This document shows positions 26,901 through 36,437 of a DNA stretch of 64,000 bases, piece by piece. The notes beneath the pieces were generated by a model, which was given only the letters and a program-made list of their open reading frames with translations, had not been told where the DNA came from and ran no database searches. How positions within the stretch are numbered: the first letter of the stretch is position 1; the number at the start of each line of letters is the position of its first letter. This DNA comes from an uncultured Pelagibacteraceae bacterium (lineage in GTDB: Bacteria > Pseudomonadota > Alphaproteobacteria > Pelagibacterales > Pelagibacteraceae): NCBI GenBank assembly GCA_902618975.1, contig CACNCN010000001.1:62001-126000 (forward strand), written 5' to 3'. A program made the position numbers and the translations under genes.

Positions 26901-29900
26901 TTAGTGAATTATTGATTGTATTTGTTGTTTTTTTAACGAATTTACAATTTTTCTATCTATATATCGTCTATTTTGTAAGTTTAAAGTGATATATTTTTGT
27001 TTAAATTTATATTTAATTATTACTTCTGTGTTACCAAGTGTATCAAGATGCTTAGATAAATCCTCGATTTTTGATAAATGGTCTAACATAAATTCTATTT
27101 TATTTATTGGTTTGTTATAAATTTCTTTTATAGATGAAATATTTAAAATATTGATTTTTTTAGTTTTTTTGTCGTCGTCAGTTATTATTTTATTTAAATT
27201 AATAATTACAGAATTTCCTTCAATTAATATTTTTCTATTTTTTTCAAGTATTTCAGAGAATATAAAAATTTCAAAAACTCTTGATAGATCTGAAAATTTT
27301 ACGATAGCATAAGATGTCCCTTTTCCAGTTTTTTTTTCCTGAATTTTTAAAATAGTAGCAGCAATATTTGAGTTTTTTAATTCATTATTATTAACAAAGT
27401 TTTCGTAATTAATTATATTAAAATCATTATATAATTCCTTGTATTGATTTAATGGATGGTTAGATATAAAAAAACCGACTGCTTCAAATTCCTTTTTTAG
27501 TTTTTCTTCAAAAATCCATTCATCATTTTTATCAACAATTTGATCATTTGTTTGAGAATTATCACCAAACAAATCTATTTGATTGGCCTCTTTATTCTCA
27601 AATACACTTTTTGACTTAAGAATTAATTTAGGTATAGAATTAAATAACGCAGATCTATTTTCATAAATTTCATCAAATGCTCCCGATTTAACGAGACCCT
27701 CAAGCTGAAGTTTGTTTATATCTTTTGGGTTAACTCTATTAATAAAATTCTCAATTGATAAAAATTTTCCATTTTTAATTCTTTCTTCAACAATGTTATT
27801 TATAGCCTCATACCCAACATTTTTGATTGAACCAAGGGCATAATAAAAATTTTTTTGATCTGATCTAAAATCTGCAAAACAACTATTTATATTTGGTCTA
27901 ATGACTTTTATCTTTAATCTATTTATTTCTTCGTAAAATTCTGCGAGTTTTTTTTGGTTTGATATATCCATTGTCATAGATGCTGCGAAAAATTCATTTG
28001 GATAATGTGTTTTTAAAAATGCTGTTTGGTAAGCTATTATTGCATACGCTGCCGCATGACTTTTATTGAAACCATATTCTGCAAAAGGTTCAATTTTTAA
28101 AAAGATACCTGCTGCTACGTCTTTACTTATACCATTTTTAACAGCTCCTTCTATAAACCTCATCTTTTGTTTCTCTACCTCTGATCTTTTTTTTTTTCCA
28201 ATAGCTTTTCTTAATATATCAGCTTCTGCAGCTGAAAAACCTGACAGTTTTTGTGCAATTTGCATAACTTGTTCTTGATATATTATTACACCGTAGGTCG
28301 GTTTTAAAATTTCCTCTAACAATGGATGAATATAATCTGGTTCTCGATTATTATTTTTGCATTCATTATAAATAGGGATATTGCTCATTGGACCAGGTCT
28401 ATATAAAGCAACTAAAGCAATGATATCCTCTAACTCAGTAGGTTTCATATTTATTAACGCATCTTTCATTCCTGAGCTTTCTAGTTGAAATAACCCGACA
28501 GTATTACCTGATGACAAGGTATTAAATACTTTGGAGTCTTCATAACTTATTTTATTAATATCAAATTCTTTATTTGAATTATTAATTAATTTTTGCGTTT
28601 TATTTATTACCGTCAAAGTTTTTAAACCTAAAAAATCAAATTTAATTAAACCAGCATTTTCAGCAGAGTACATATCAAATTGCGTTGAAGGCAATAAAAG
28701 ATCTGTTGAGTGATCTTTGTATAATGGAACTGTATCTGTTAATTTTCTGTCAGCTATAACTACACCAGCTGCATGTGTTGCAACATTTCGATTTAATCCC
28801 TCTAACTTAAGTGATAAGTCTATCAAACGTTTAATTCTTTTATCTGTTTTTATTAAATTTTGTAATCTTGGCTCTGAATTAATGCACTCTTGTAAATTTT
28901 GGGGTCTCGAGGGATCAAAAGGTATCATTTTAGCTATATTATCAATGAACCCATACGATAGACCCAAAACTCTTCCAACATCTCTTATAACCATTCTTGC
29001 TTTTAACTTTCCAAAAGTGATAATATGAGCAACACTATCTTTGTATTTTTTAGATAGATAATCAAAAACTAAATCTCTTTTTTCCTCACAAAAATCAATA
29101 TCAAAATCAGGTAAAGAAATCCTAGAAGGATTTAAAAATCTCTCAAAAATTAGATTAAACTTTATTGGGTCTACATCAGTAATAGATAAACACCATGCAA
29201 CTAACGACCCGGCACCCGAACCTCTTCCTGGACCTACAGGTATATCATTACCTTTCGCCCAATTTATATAGTCAGCGACTATTAAAAAATAACTTGCATA
29301 CTTCATTTTTTTAATAATTTCTAACTCATGGTTTAGTCTAAGTTTATATATAGAGTGGTACTTATCATAATTATTTTTAAGATATGGATTTTCTTGAAAT
29401 TTTTGATCCAAACCATTCAGAGAGTATTTTGTAAGCTCTGTTTCAGTATCATCATTATTTGTTTTTTTAATATTCGGAAGCATAGGTTTTGATGGAGTGG
29501 GTCTGTAGCTACATCTAAATGGTAAATTAACATTATTTTCAATAGCTTCGGGTAGGTCTCTAAATAATTCAAACATTTCATGATCAGATTTAAAATAATG
29601 GTTATTAGAATAAGAAAGTCTATTTTTATCATTCAAGTAAGTTTTGTTACCTATACATATTAAAGTTTCATGGGCTTCATGCATAGATTTATCCAAATAA
29701 AAAACTTCGTGTGATGCAATTATAGGTATTTTTAGGTCATAAGAGGTTTTTAGATTGAACCTTTCAAATTGTTTTTCATTTAGGTCGTCGTGTCTTTGTA
29801 TTTCTAGATAAAAGGAAAAATTAAAATTTTTTTTTAATTTATTATAAATTTCTTCAATTTCTTTAAATCTATTTTTTAAAAATAATTTGCCAATTAAACC

Positions 29901-30311
29901 ATTAATGTTATTGGACATGACAATTATACCCTCGGGTTTTAGTAGAAGATCGTCTAGAAAACACAAAGGTTCATACGTTTCACTTTTTTCTAAATATGAT
30001 TTAGAGGATAATTCAATAATTCTTTTATAACCTATTTCACTAGACGCAATTAATGTTAATTTACCAGTAGTATCACCATATTTAAAAGCAATTTGTGTAC
30101 CGATAATAGGTTGAGTACCTTGTTTTGAAATAGCTTCAGAAAACTCCAAGGCTCCACAAAGATTAAACGAGTCAGAAATTCCTAGAGCTTTAACTTTATT
30201 TGCTTTACAAAAATCTTTAAGATTATCAATTTTTATTGCTCCTTCACATATGGAATATTGAGTATGTATTTTGAAATGGGTAAATGAATTATTTTTTTCT
30301 AATTCTTGCAT
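26901..30311 (-). CDS. dnaE: DNA polymerase III alpha subunit
   Basis: DnaE is the replicative polymerase. The 1136-residue protein has an N-terminal PHP domain (FTHFKIHTQYSICEGAI), the palm region VGPGRGSGAGSLVAWCLSITDVDP and PDFDIDFCEEKRD with catalytic Asp residues, the fingers with ATHAAGVVIAD, helix-hairpin-helix motifs around residue 850, and a C-terminal OB domain. The first PHP metal ligand, His in the HxHxxYS pattern of relatives, is Lys here (HFKIH), so the PHP site is probably inactive. Its start overlaps lolD by 23 bases. Confidence 0.96.
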   Translation of the reverse strand: MQELEKNNSFTHFKIHTQYSICEGAIKIDNLKDFCKANKVKALGISDSFNLCGALEFSEAISKQGTQPIIGTQIAFKYGDTTGKLTLIASSEIGYKRIIELSSKSYLEKSETYEPLCFLDDLLLKPEGIIVMSNNINGLIGKLFLKNRFKEIEEIYNKLKKNFNFSFYLEIQRHDDLNEKQFERFNLKTSYDLKIPIIASHEVFYLDKSMHEAHETLICIGNKTYLNDKNRLSYSNNHYFKSDHEMFELFRDLPEAIENNVNLPFRCSYRPTPSKPMLPNIKKTNNDDTETELTKYSLNGLDQKFQENPYLKNNYDKYHSIYKLRLNHELEIIKKMKYASYFLIVADYINWAKGNDIPVGPGRGSGAGSLVAWCLSITDVDPIKFNLIFERFLNPSRISLPDFDIDFCEEKRDLVFDYLSKKYKDSVAHIITFGKLKARMVIRDVGRVLGLSYGFIDNIAKMIPFDPSRPQNLQECINSEPRLQNLIKTDKRIKRLIDLSLKLEGLNRNVATHAAGVVIADRKLTDTVPLYKDHSTDLLLPSTQFDMYSAENAGLIKFDFLGLKTLTVINKTQKLINNSNKEFDINKISYEDSKVFNTLSSGNTVGLFQLESSGMKDALINMKPTELEDIIALVALYRPGPMSNIPIYNECKNNNREPDYIHPLLEEILKPTYGVIIYQEQVMQIAQKLSGFSAAEADILRKAIGKKKRSEVEKQKMRFIEGAVKNGISKDVAAGIFLKIEPFAEYGFNKSHAAAYAIIAYQTAFLKTHYPNEFFAASMTMDISNQKKLAEFYEEINRLKIKVIRPNINSCFADFRSDQKNFYYALGSIKNVGYEAINNIVEERIKNGKFLSIENFINRVNPKDINKLQLEGLVKSGAFDEIYENRSALFNSIPKLILKSKSVFENKEANQIDLFGDNSQTNDQIVDKNDEWIFEEKLKKEFEAVGFFISNHPLNQYKELYNDFNIINYENFVNNNELKNSNIAATILKIQEKKTGKGTSYAIVKFSDLSRVFEIFIFSEILEKNRKILIEGNSVIINLNKIITDDDKKTKKINILNISSIKEIYNKPINKIEFMLDHLSKIEDLSKHLDTLGNTEVIIKYKFKQKYITLNLQNRRYIDRKIVNSLKKQQIQSIIH

Positions 30312-30981
30312 TACTGGATTTTAACTTTCCATCTATAATTTGCAATTTATAATCTGCTAAATTTGCGAAATACATATTGTGAGTTGCAAAAATTAAAACT
30401 CTATTTTTGTTTTTTGTATTTAATAATAATTTAAATATTTCTTTGGAGTTTTTTTTATCTAGACTACCTGTTGGTTCGTCAGCTAAAATTATTTGTGGTG
30501 AATTGACAATTGCTCTACATATTGCGATTCTTTGAGCTTCTCCGCCTGATAACTCGCTTGGAAAATGATTCTTTCTTTTTAAAATTTTGACTTTTGAAAG
30601 CATCCTATTAGTGAGTTTGGAAGCCTTATGAATATCGTTTTCAATTGATAATCTTGCAATTAAAATATTTTCAAATGCTGTAAAGTCATTAAGTAAATTA
30701 AAATCTTGATAAATGATACCTATTTTTGATGCTCTGGTTATATCGTTAATGCTATTTTCTTTAAAATTTATTTTTTTATTGTTAATAAAAATATTTCCCT
30801 TTGTGGGTTTATCTATCATAGAAATAATATTTAATAGTGTTGATTTGCCTGATCCTGATGGCCCGACTATTGAATAAGATTTGCCTATTGAAAATTTATA
30901 ATTTATGTTTTGTAAAACGTTAAATTTATTTTTACTAAATTTTTTATAAACATTTGAAATCTTAATAATAGTTTTACTCAT
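30289..30981 (-). CDS. lolD: Lipoprotein-releasing ABC transporter ATPase LolD
   Basis: LolD powers release of lipoproteins from the inner membrane. The 230-residue ATPase has Walker A GPSGSGKSTLL, the Q-loop YQDFNLL, the ABC signature ELSGGEAQRIAICRA, Walker B IILADEPTGSLD and the switch His in FATHN. It overlaps lolE by 8 bases upstream. Pairing with one LolC/E-type permease, not two, is normal in Alphaproteobacteria. Confidence 0.93.
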   Translation of the reverse strand: MSKTIIKISNVYKKFSKNKFNVLQNINYKFSIGKSYSIVGPSGSGKSTLLNIISMIDKPTKGNIFINNKKINFKENSINDITRASKIGIIYQDFNLLNDFTAFENILIARLSIENDIHKASKLTNRMLSKVKILKRKNHFPSELSGGEAQRIAICRAIVNSPQIILADEPTGSLDKKNSKEIFKLLLNTKNKNRVLIFATHNMYFANLADYKLQIIDGKLKSSNARIRKK

Positions 30982-32200
30982 ATTTTAAACTTTTCACAGG
31001 GTCTAGATTTGATGCTTTTATAGCTGGATATAATGATACTACAGACGTAATGATTGTAGATATTATAGAAATAAGAATAATTGAAGGTATATTTATCTCT
31101 GAAGGCATTTTACTAAAGAAATAAATTTCCTCTGGAAAAATTGAAATATTGAATAAATTACTAATTAATATTCTTATTTCCTCAATATACAGTGAAAATG
31201 TAATACCAATTATTACACCAAACATAGTAGCTGATAGTCCTATTATAATACCTATTAAAAAAAAAATTTTTTTAATAGATTTGTTTTGTACACCTATAGA
31301 TTTTAAAATTGCAATATCTTTTGTTTTATTTTTAACCAATATAGTTAATCCTGAAATAATATTGAAAGCCGCAACTATTATAATTAATGACAAAATTATA
31401 AACATTACATTTCTCTCAATCTTTAAAGCAGAAAACAAAGAGTTATTCAAATCACTCCAAGTATAAACAAAGTCATTTGGAAATAATTTCATTAATTCTT
31501 TTTTTGCTGAACTAATCTTTTCAGGTTTTTTAAGATAGATTTCAATAAATCTATCTCTTTTATTTAAATTAAATAAGCTTTCTAAATCTAAAATATTTAT
31601 GAAGACTACATTCTGGTCGTATTCAATTAATCCACTATGGAAAATTGAGTCTACAATAAATGCTTCTTGTTTAGGAAGAGAACCTACAATGGTATTAATA
31701 CCATAAGGTGACATTATTACGATTTTATCTCCAATATTTACATTCAATATTGAACTCAACTCTCTTCCAATAGATATATGTTTTCGATATAGATTTTTGT
31801 TACCTTTAAAGTCGTTCTTCGAAATATCTAATTTCTTAAAATCTTCATTCGTATAACCTCTAATTAATATACCTTTTGTATAATCTTTGTTTAAAACTAT
31901 ACCTTCGCTATTGTTACTAATTACTATGTTATTTGAAAAATTCTTGAGATTTTTTAGAATATTATTATTTAATAAAACTTTATTTTCATAAGGCTTTATG
32001 ACAGCATGTGCATTAAAGCCAACTATTTTATTTATTAATTCGGATCTAAATCCATTCATTACAGACATAACTATAATTAAAACAGCTACGCCTAAACTAA
32101 TACCAATAAATGAAAATATTGAAATTACATTTAAAAAATTTTCTTTTTTTTTTGGTTTTAAATATCGGAATATTATTTTTTTTTCTAATAAGGAGATCAA
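30974..32200 (-). CDS. lolE: Lipoprotein-releasing ABC transporter permease (LolC/LolE type)
   Basis: The 408-residue protein has the LolCE layout: one N-terminal helix (ISIFSFIGISLGVAVLIIVMSVMNGF), a large periplasmic domain (about residues 50-260) and three C-terminal helices with a final LDPVKSLKYE. The periplasmic part contains the GNKNLYRKHISIGRELSSILNV segment. The start used is TTG, one base after the proS stop; I see no better in-frame ATG nearby. As a single permease gene it presumably forms a homodimer with LolD. Confidence 0.91.
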   Translation of the reverse strand: MISLLEKKIIFRYLKPKKKENFLNVISIFSFIGISLGVAVLIIVMSVMNGFRSELINKIVGFNAHAVIKPYENKVLLNNNILKNLKNFSNNIVISNNSEGIVLNKDYTKGILIRGYTNEDFKKLDISKNDFKGNKNLYRKHISIGRELSSILNVNIGDKIVIMSPYGINTIVGSLPKQEAFIVDSIFHSGLIEYDQNVVFINILDLESLFNLNKRDRFIEIYLKKPEKISSAKKELMKLFPNDFVYTWSDLNNSLFSALKIERNVMFIILSLIIIVAAFNIISGLTILVKNKTKDIAILKSIGVQNKSIKKIFFLIGIIIGLSATMFGVIIGITFSLYIEEIRILISNLFNISIFPEEIYFFSKMPSEINIPSIILISIISTIITSVVSLYPAIKASNLDPVKSLKYE

Positions 32201-32201
32201 T

Positions 32202-33524
32202 TTATAATTCTTTATTTATAATTTTAATTATTTCTTTTAAATCTATTTTTTGAATATCGTCACCAACTTTCTTAAATTCAATTAGCTCGCCTTCAGATTT
32301 TTTTCCTAATATTATTTGAAAAGGTATACCTATAAGGTTAAATTTTTTCATTTTAGCCGATAAACTTTCATCAGTATCATCTATAATTGTGTCAATTTTA
32401 TTATTTTTTAAAACTTTACTAATGTTCATGGCTTTATCTAGAGAAGATTTATCATTCTTATTTATTAAAGGTATTATTGCACAATGATAAGGTGCAATTT
32501 TTGTTGGCCAACACATCAATTCATTTTTGTCATCGTATTTTGCTTCTATTATTGCACCTACTAACCTTGAAACACCAATTCCATATGAACCCATTTTAAC
32601 ATACTCTTTTTTTCCATTAATATCTACTGATGCTTGCATAGGCTTTGAATACTTATCACCAAAATAAAAAATATGACCAACTTCTATACCTTTAGTGATT
32701 AATTGATTTTCTTTTTTGACATTGCTATTAAAATCTACTTCATTATACTTTTCGTCAGTTACGGAATAATAGTGATCGTATTTTTTTCGTAAACTTTCTA
32801 AAGATGATTTATCTAAAGATGTATCTTGGAAATTAACATCAAATATATCTTTGTCTGTGTAAATTTTACTTTCCCCTGTTTCAGCCAAAATTATAAACTC
32901 ATGAGATAAGTTGCCACCTATTGGACCAGTATCAGCGGCCATTGGTATAGCTGATAATTCTAATCTTTTGAATGTTCTTAGATACGATAGAAAAAATTTA
33001 TTATAGGAAAAAAAAGCATCGTTATCAGTCAAATCAAAGGAATATGCATCCTTCATGAAGAACTCTCTACATCTCATTACACCAAATCTTGGTCTTAGTT
33101 CATCTCTAAATTTCCATTGTATATGATAAACAAGCTGTGGTAACGACTTATAAGATTTAACAGAGGATCTAAAAATATCAGTAACCAATTCCTCATTTGT
33201 GGGACCGTATAACATTTCTCTATTTTGCCTATCCTTAATCCTTAACATTTCTTCCCCATAGTCATCAAATCTTCCACTTTCTTTCCAGATTTCGCTAGAT
33301 TGAATAGTTGGCATTAAAATTTCTTGAGCTAAAATTTTATTTTGTTCTTCTCTAACAATATTTTCAATTTTTTTCATAATTTTAAAACCCAATGGTAGCC
33401 AAGAATATATTCCTGCTGATGATTGCTTAATCATACCAGTTCTTAACATTAATTGATGTGACTTTATTTTTGCTTCGGAAGGGTTATTTTTTAAAATTGG
33501 AATTAGTGATTTTGAAAATAACAT
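32202..33524 (-). CDS. proS: Prolyl-tRNA synthetase (short alphaproteobacterial type)
   Basis: ProS charges tRNA-Pro. The 440-residue class II synthetase shows LMLRTGMIKQSSAGIYSWLPLG (motif 1 region), WKESGRFDDYG, GPTNEELVTD, WKFRDELRPRFGVMRCREFFMKDAYSFD (motif 2) and GSYGIGVSRLVGAI (motif 3), then an anticodon-binding domain. It lacks the about 180-residue INS editing domain of the long bacterial form, a known property of Alphaproteobacteria. Gaps to rnj and lolE are four bases and one base. Confidence 0.95.
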   Translation of the reverse strand: MLFSKSLIPILKNNPSEAKIKSHQLMLRTGMIKQSSAGIYSWLPLGFKIMKKIENIVREEQNKILAQEILMPTIQSSEIWKESGRFDDYGEEMLRIKDRQNREMLYGPTNEELVTDIFRSSVKSYKSLPQLVYHIQWKFRDELRPRFGVMRCREFFMKDAYSFDLTDNDAFFSYNKFFLSYLRTFKRLELSAIPMAADTGPIGGNLSHEFIILAETGESKIYTDKDIFDVNFQDTSLDKSSLESLRKKYDHYYSVTDEKYNEVDFNSNVKKENQLITKGIEVGHIFYFGDKYSKPMQASVDINGKKEYVKMGSYGIGVSRLVGAIIEAKYDDKNELMCWPTKIAPYHCAIIPLINKNDKSSLDKAMNISKVLKNNKIDTIIDDTDESLSAKMKKFNLIGIPFQIILGKKSEGELIEFKKVGDDIQKIDLKEIIKIINKEL

Positions 33525-33528
33525 ATAA

Positions 33529-35187
33529 TTAAATTCTAACTAAATTTATATTGGTTAAAGGTTTTTTTCCAGTTATTTCCTTTGTGTGCCTTCTGCATAA
33601 AATTTTTAAAGTTTCGACTATATTTTCCTCTTGTTTTATATTATTTAATGAAAATGTTTTTAGAGATTTATTAATTTGATCTTGCATATTAAAATTAAAT
33701 TGCTCTAAATCTTTTATGGGTAAACCTTTCTGGTTTATAATTGCTGGTTCGTGTGTGTTTTGACGTGAATTAATAATAATTACAACATTTAAAAAACCAT
33801 TGGCAGATAAATTTTTTCTTTCCTTTATAGATTTTGCTTCTTCCTCCACACCTATATTTCCATCTAGATAAATTTTACCGTATGGTGCTTTATCAAAAAC
33901 CTCTGGTGTAGTGTCTTTTGAAAATCTTACAATGTCTCCATTTTCTACCTTGATTGGATAAGGAATTTTCATTTTTTTGGCAAAATCTATATGTTCTAAC
34001 ATGTGCCTTTGCTCTCCATGCACTGGTATAATAGATCTTGGCTTAATCCATTCATACATTTCTTTTAATTCATCTCTATTAGGGTGTCCTGAAACATGAA
34101 CAAACTCATTTTCTTCAGAAATTACCTCTATTCCATCTCTGACTAATTGATTATGTAGCTTATAAAGTTTTTTTTCATTGCCTGGAATTATTTTTGATGA
34201 AAATATCACAGTATCACCAGCTTCTATGTTTACATCGGGATGTATATAATTAGATATTCTATTCATAGCACCCATCGGTTCACCTTGAGATCCAGTACAC
34301 AAATAAATAATTTTTTCCCTTGAAATATTTTTAGTATCACGTGGATCTAAAGGTTCAATTACTTCCGACAAATATCCACACTGTCTTGCTGCTTTATATA
34401 TTCTTTGCATTGATCTACCTACTAATGAAATTTGCCTTCCTGTTTTTTTTGCACAATAAAAAATTGTTTCCATCCTTGCTACGTTTGAGGCAAATGATGT
34501 AACCACAACTCTTTTTTTTTGACGTTCAATAATTTTGATTAAACTTTTCCTTACATCTCCTTCTGATCCGGATCTACCCATATTAAAAATATTCGTTGAG
34601 TCACAAATCATAGAGACAACACCCTCCTTTCCTATTTCAATTAATCTTTTTGAGTCTAAATTTTTTCCAACTAAAGGTTCAGGATCACATTTCCAATCTC
34701 CAGTATGCAAAATATTACCAATGGATGTACTAATTTTAAGACCGTTGGGCTCCAATATTGAGTGAGTTAAATTAATATATTCGATATTAAAGGGTCCAAG
34801 CTGAAAAGATGAACCTAATTTTACAATTTGTAAATAATTTGTAATATCAATTTTTTTTTCTTTAAATTTTTCAATTACTAGTGTTGCAGTAAATGGTGTA
34901 GCGTAAATGTTGCACTTCAATTTAGGCCATACATACGAAATTGCTCCGATATGATCTTCATGAGCATGTGTTAAAACTATACCAAGTAAATTGTCTTTTC
35001 TTCCTTCTATAAATCCTGTATCTGGCAAAATAAGATCTATTCCCGGGATACTATCATCTGCAAATGTTATTCCTACATCAACAATTATCCATTTGTGGTT
35101 TTCTGGTTGCCCATAACCATAAAGATTCATATTCATCCCAATTTCACCTGCGCCGCCTAATGGGCAATATAAAAGTTCATCTTTCAT
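33529..35187 (-). CDS. rnj: Ribonuclease J
   Basis: This metallo-beta-lactamase/beta-CASP nuclease processes rRNA and degrades mRNA from the 5' end. The 552-residue protein has GGAGEIGMNMNLYGYG, the zinc motif LTHAHEDHIGAI, later HSILEPNGLKI and LHTGDWK, the beta-CASP region with CTGSQGEPMGAMNRI and VHVSGHPNRDEL, IPVHGE, and a C-terminal domain. It overlaps coaX by 4 bases. Confidence 0.93.
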   Translation of the reverse strand: MKDELLYCPLGGAGEIGMNMNLYGYGQPENHKWIIVDVGITFADDSIPGIDLILPDTGFIEGRKDNLLGIVLTHAHEDHIGAISYVWPKLKCNIYATPFTATLVIEKFKEKKIDITNYLQIVKLGSSFQLGPFNIEYINLTHSILEPNGLKISTSIGNILHTGDWKCDPEPLVGKNLDSKRLIEIGKEGVVSMICDSTNIFNMGRSGSEGDVRKSLIKIIERQKKRVVVTSFASNVARMETIFYCAKKTGRQISLVGRSMQRIYKAARQCGYLSEVIEPLDPRDTKNISREKIIYLCTGSQGEPMGAMNRISNYIHPDVNIEAGDTVIFSSKIIPGNEKKLYKLHNQLVRDGIEVISEENEFVHVSGHPNRDELKEMYEWIKPRSIIPVHGEQRHMLEHIDFAKKMKIPYPIKVENGDIVRFSKDTTPEVFDKAPYGKIYLDGNIGVEEEAKSIKERKNLSANGFLNVVIIINSRQNTHEPAIINQKGLPIKDLEQFNFNMQDQINKSLKTFSLNNIKQEENIVETLKILCRRHTKEITGKKPLTNINLVRI

Positions 35188-35918
35188 AATAATTTAATTA
35201 AGCCCTTAAGTGTAATATCCTTGTCCAATTCACAGATGTATTCAATTGAGTTTTTAAACAAGTATGCAAACCCACCTGTAATTTTTATTTTATACATAGA
35301 TTTTGAGTCTTTAATTATTAGTTTAATTATATTATTTATTAAACCTATATAGCCCCAATAAAAACCAGAATTTACAGCATCTTTAGTATTTTTACCTAAA
35401 ATATTTTTTGATTTAGTAAGTTTTACTTTGGGAATTAACGAGGCTTTATTTATTAAATTTTTAAGTGACATGTCTACACCGGGTGCAATTATGCCACCTA
35501 AATATCTATTTTTTTTAACAACATCAAACGTTGTAGCGGTACCAAAATCTATAATTATATAATTGTTATTATTATCAATTACACTTAATGCATTAGCAAT
35601 TCTATCAGATCCAACCTGTTTTTTATTAACTGCAATTTTAATGTATTTATCTAGATTTAAACTTTTTAATTCTAAACATTTAATGCTTAGATTAATTTTG
35701 AAGAATTTTTTTAATATAAGATATTTTGATGGTACAACACTACATACTATTGCTTTTTTTATTAGTTTTTTATGTTTAAGCAAAAAATTTAAATTTTTAT
35801 ATAGATATTTAGTAGATACTTTATTTGTGTTGAATATTTTCTTTTTAATTATTTTATTTTTTTTATTTACTAAGCAAACCTTAATATCCGTATTTCCTAT
35901 ATCTCCGATTATATACAT
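35184..35918 (-). CDS. coaX: Type III pantothenate kinase
   Basis: CoaX phosphorylates pantothenate in coenzyme A synthesis. The 244-residue ASKHA-fold protein has the phosphate-binding DIGNTDIKVCLV, VGSDRIANAL, IIDFGTATTFDVV and GGIIAPGVDMSLKNL, and KITGGFAYLF near the C-terminus. The usual type III length is about 250. It starts directly after birA with no gap. A birA-coaX-rnj order is typical of Alphaproteobacteria after the nuo operon. Confidence 0.94.
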   Translation of the reverse strand: MYIIGDIGNTDIKVCLVNKKNKIIKKKIFNTNKVSTKYLYKNLNFLLKHKKLIKKAIVCSVVPSKYLILKKFFKINLSIKCLELKSLNLDKYIKIAVNKKQVGSDRIANALSVIDNNNNYIIIDFGTATTFDVVKKNRYLGGIIAPGVDMSLKNLINKASLIPKVKLTKSKNILGKNTKDAVNSGFYWGYIGLINNIIKLIIKDSKSMYKIKITGGFAYLFKNSIEYICELDKDITLKGLIKLL

Positions 35919-36437
35919 TTATAAATTTTTTAATTTTTTTTCGTAAATATTTTTTAAAATATTAAAAACCTTTTTTTTTGATATTTTATTTTTTAAATGT
36001 TGATTGACATAAGTTGTCTTATAATTTTGAAAATTTGGACTTTGATGGATATTAATTCCTATACCTACTATCATATATTTCATATTCTTTATTCTTAAAA
36101 TTTCTTGCAAAATTCCACATATTTTTTCATTGTTTATAATTAAATCATTTGGATATTTAATGTTAATTTTTTTTTTAATAAATTTTCTTAATGTCATTTT
36201 AACAATATTACAATTAAACTTAAGCATTTCATTTACGTTTTTTTTTTCATTTATATTAAAAAAAAAAGTTGTGAATAAATTTCCTTTGTAAGAAATCCAC
36301 TTTTTACCATGACTGCCCCTGCCATTTGTTTGTTGATCAGAAACAACTATTCCTTTGTTAATTCCACTTTTGATTTTATTTATAGCGGTTTTGTTAGTAC
36401 TTATTACTTTTTTATATGAGTATGTCTTTAATTTCAT
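35919..36437 (-). CDS. birA: Biotin-[acetyl-CoA carboxylase] ligase (minimal, catalytic domain only)
   Basis: BirA attaches biotin to the acetyl-CoA carboxylase carrier protein. The 172-residue protein has the biotin-AMP loop GRGSHGKKWIS, IKYPNDLIINNEKICGILQE with the catalytic Lys, and VGIGINIH. It has neither the N-terminal DNA-binding helix-turn-helix nor most of the C-terminal SH3-like domain, so it cannot act as a biotin-operon repressor. At 172 residues it is shorter than most alphaproteobacterial BirA (about 240). It starts directly after nuoN. Confidence 0.88.
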   Translation of the reverse strand: MKLKTYSYKKVISTNKTAINKIKSGINKGIVVSDQQTNGRGSHGKKWISYKGNLFTTFFFNINEKKNVNEMLKFNCNIVKMTLRKFIKKKINIKYPNDLIINNEKICGILQEILRIKNMKYMIVGIGINIHQSPNFQNYKTTYVNQHLKNKISKKKVFNILKNIYEKKLKNL

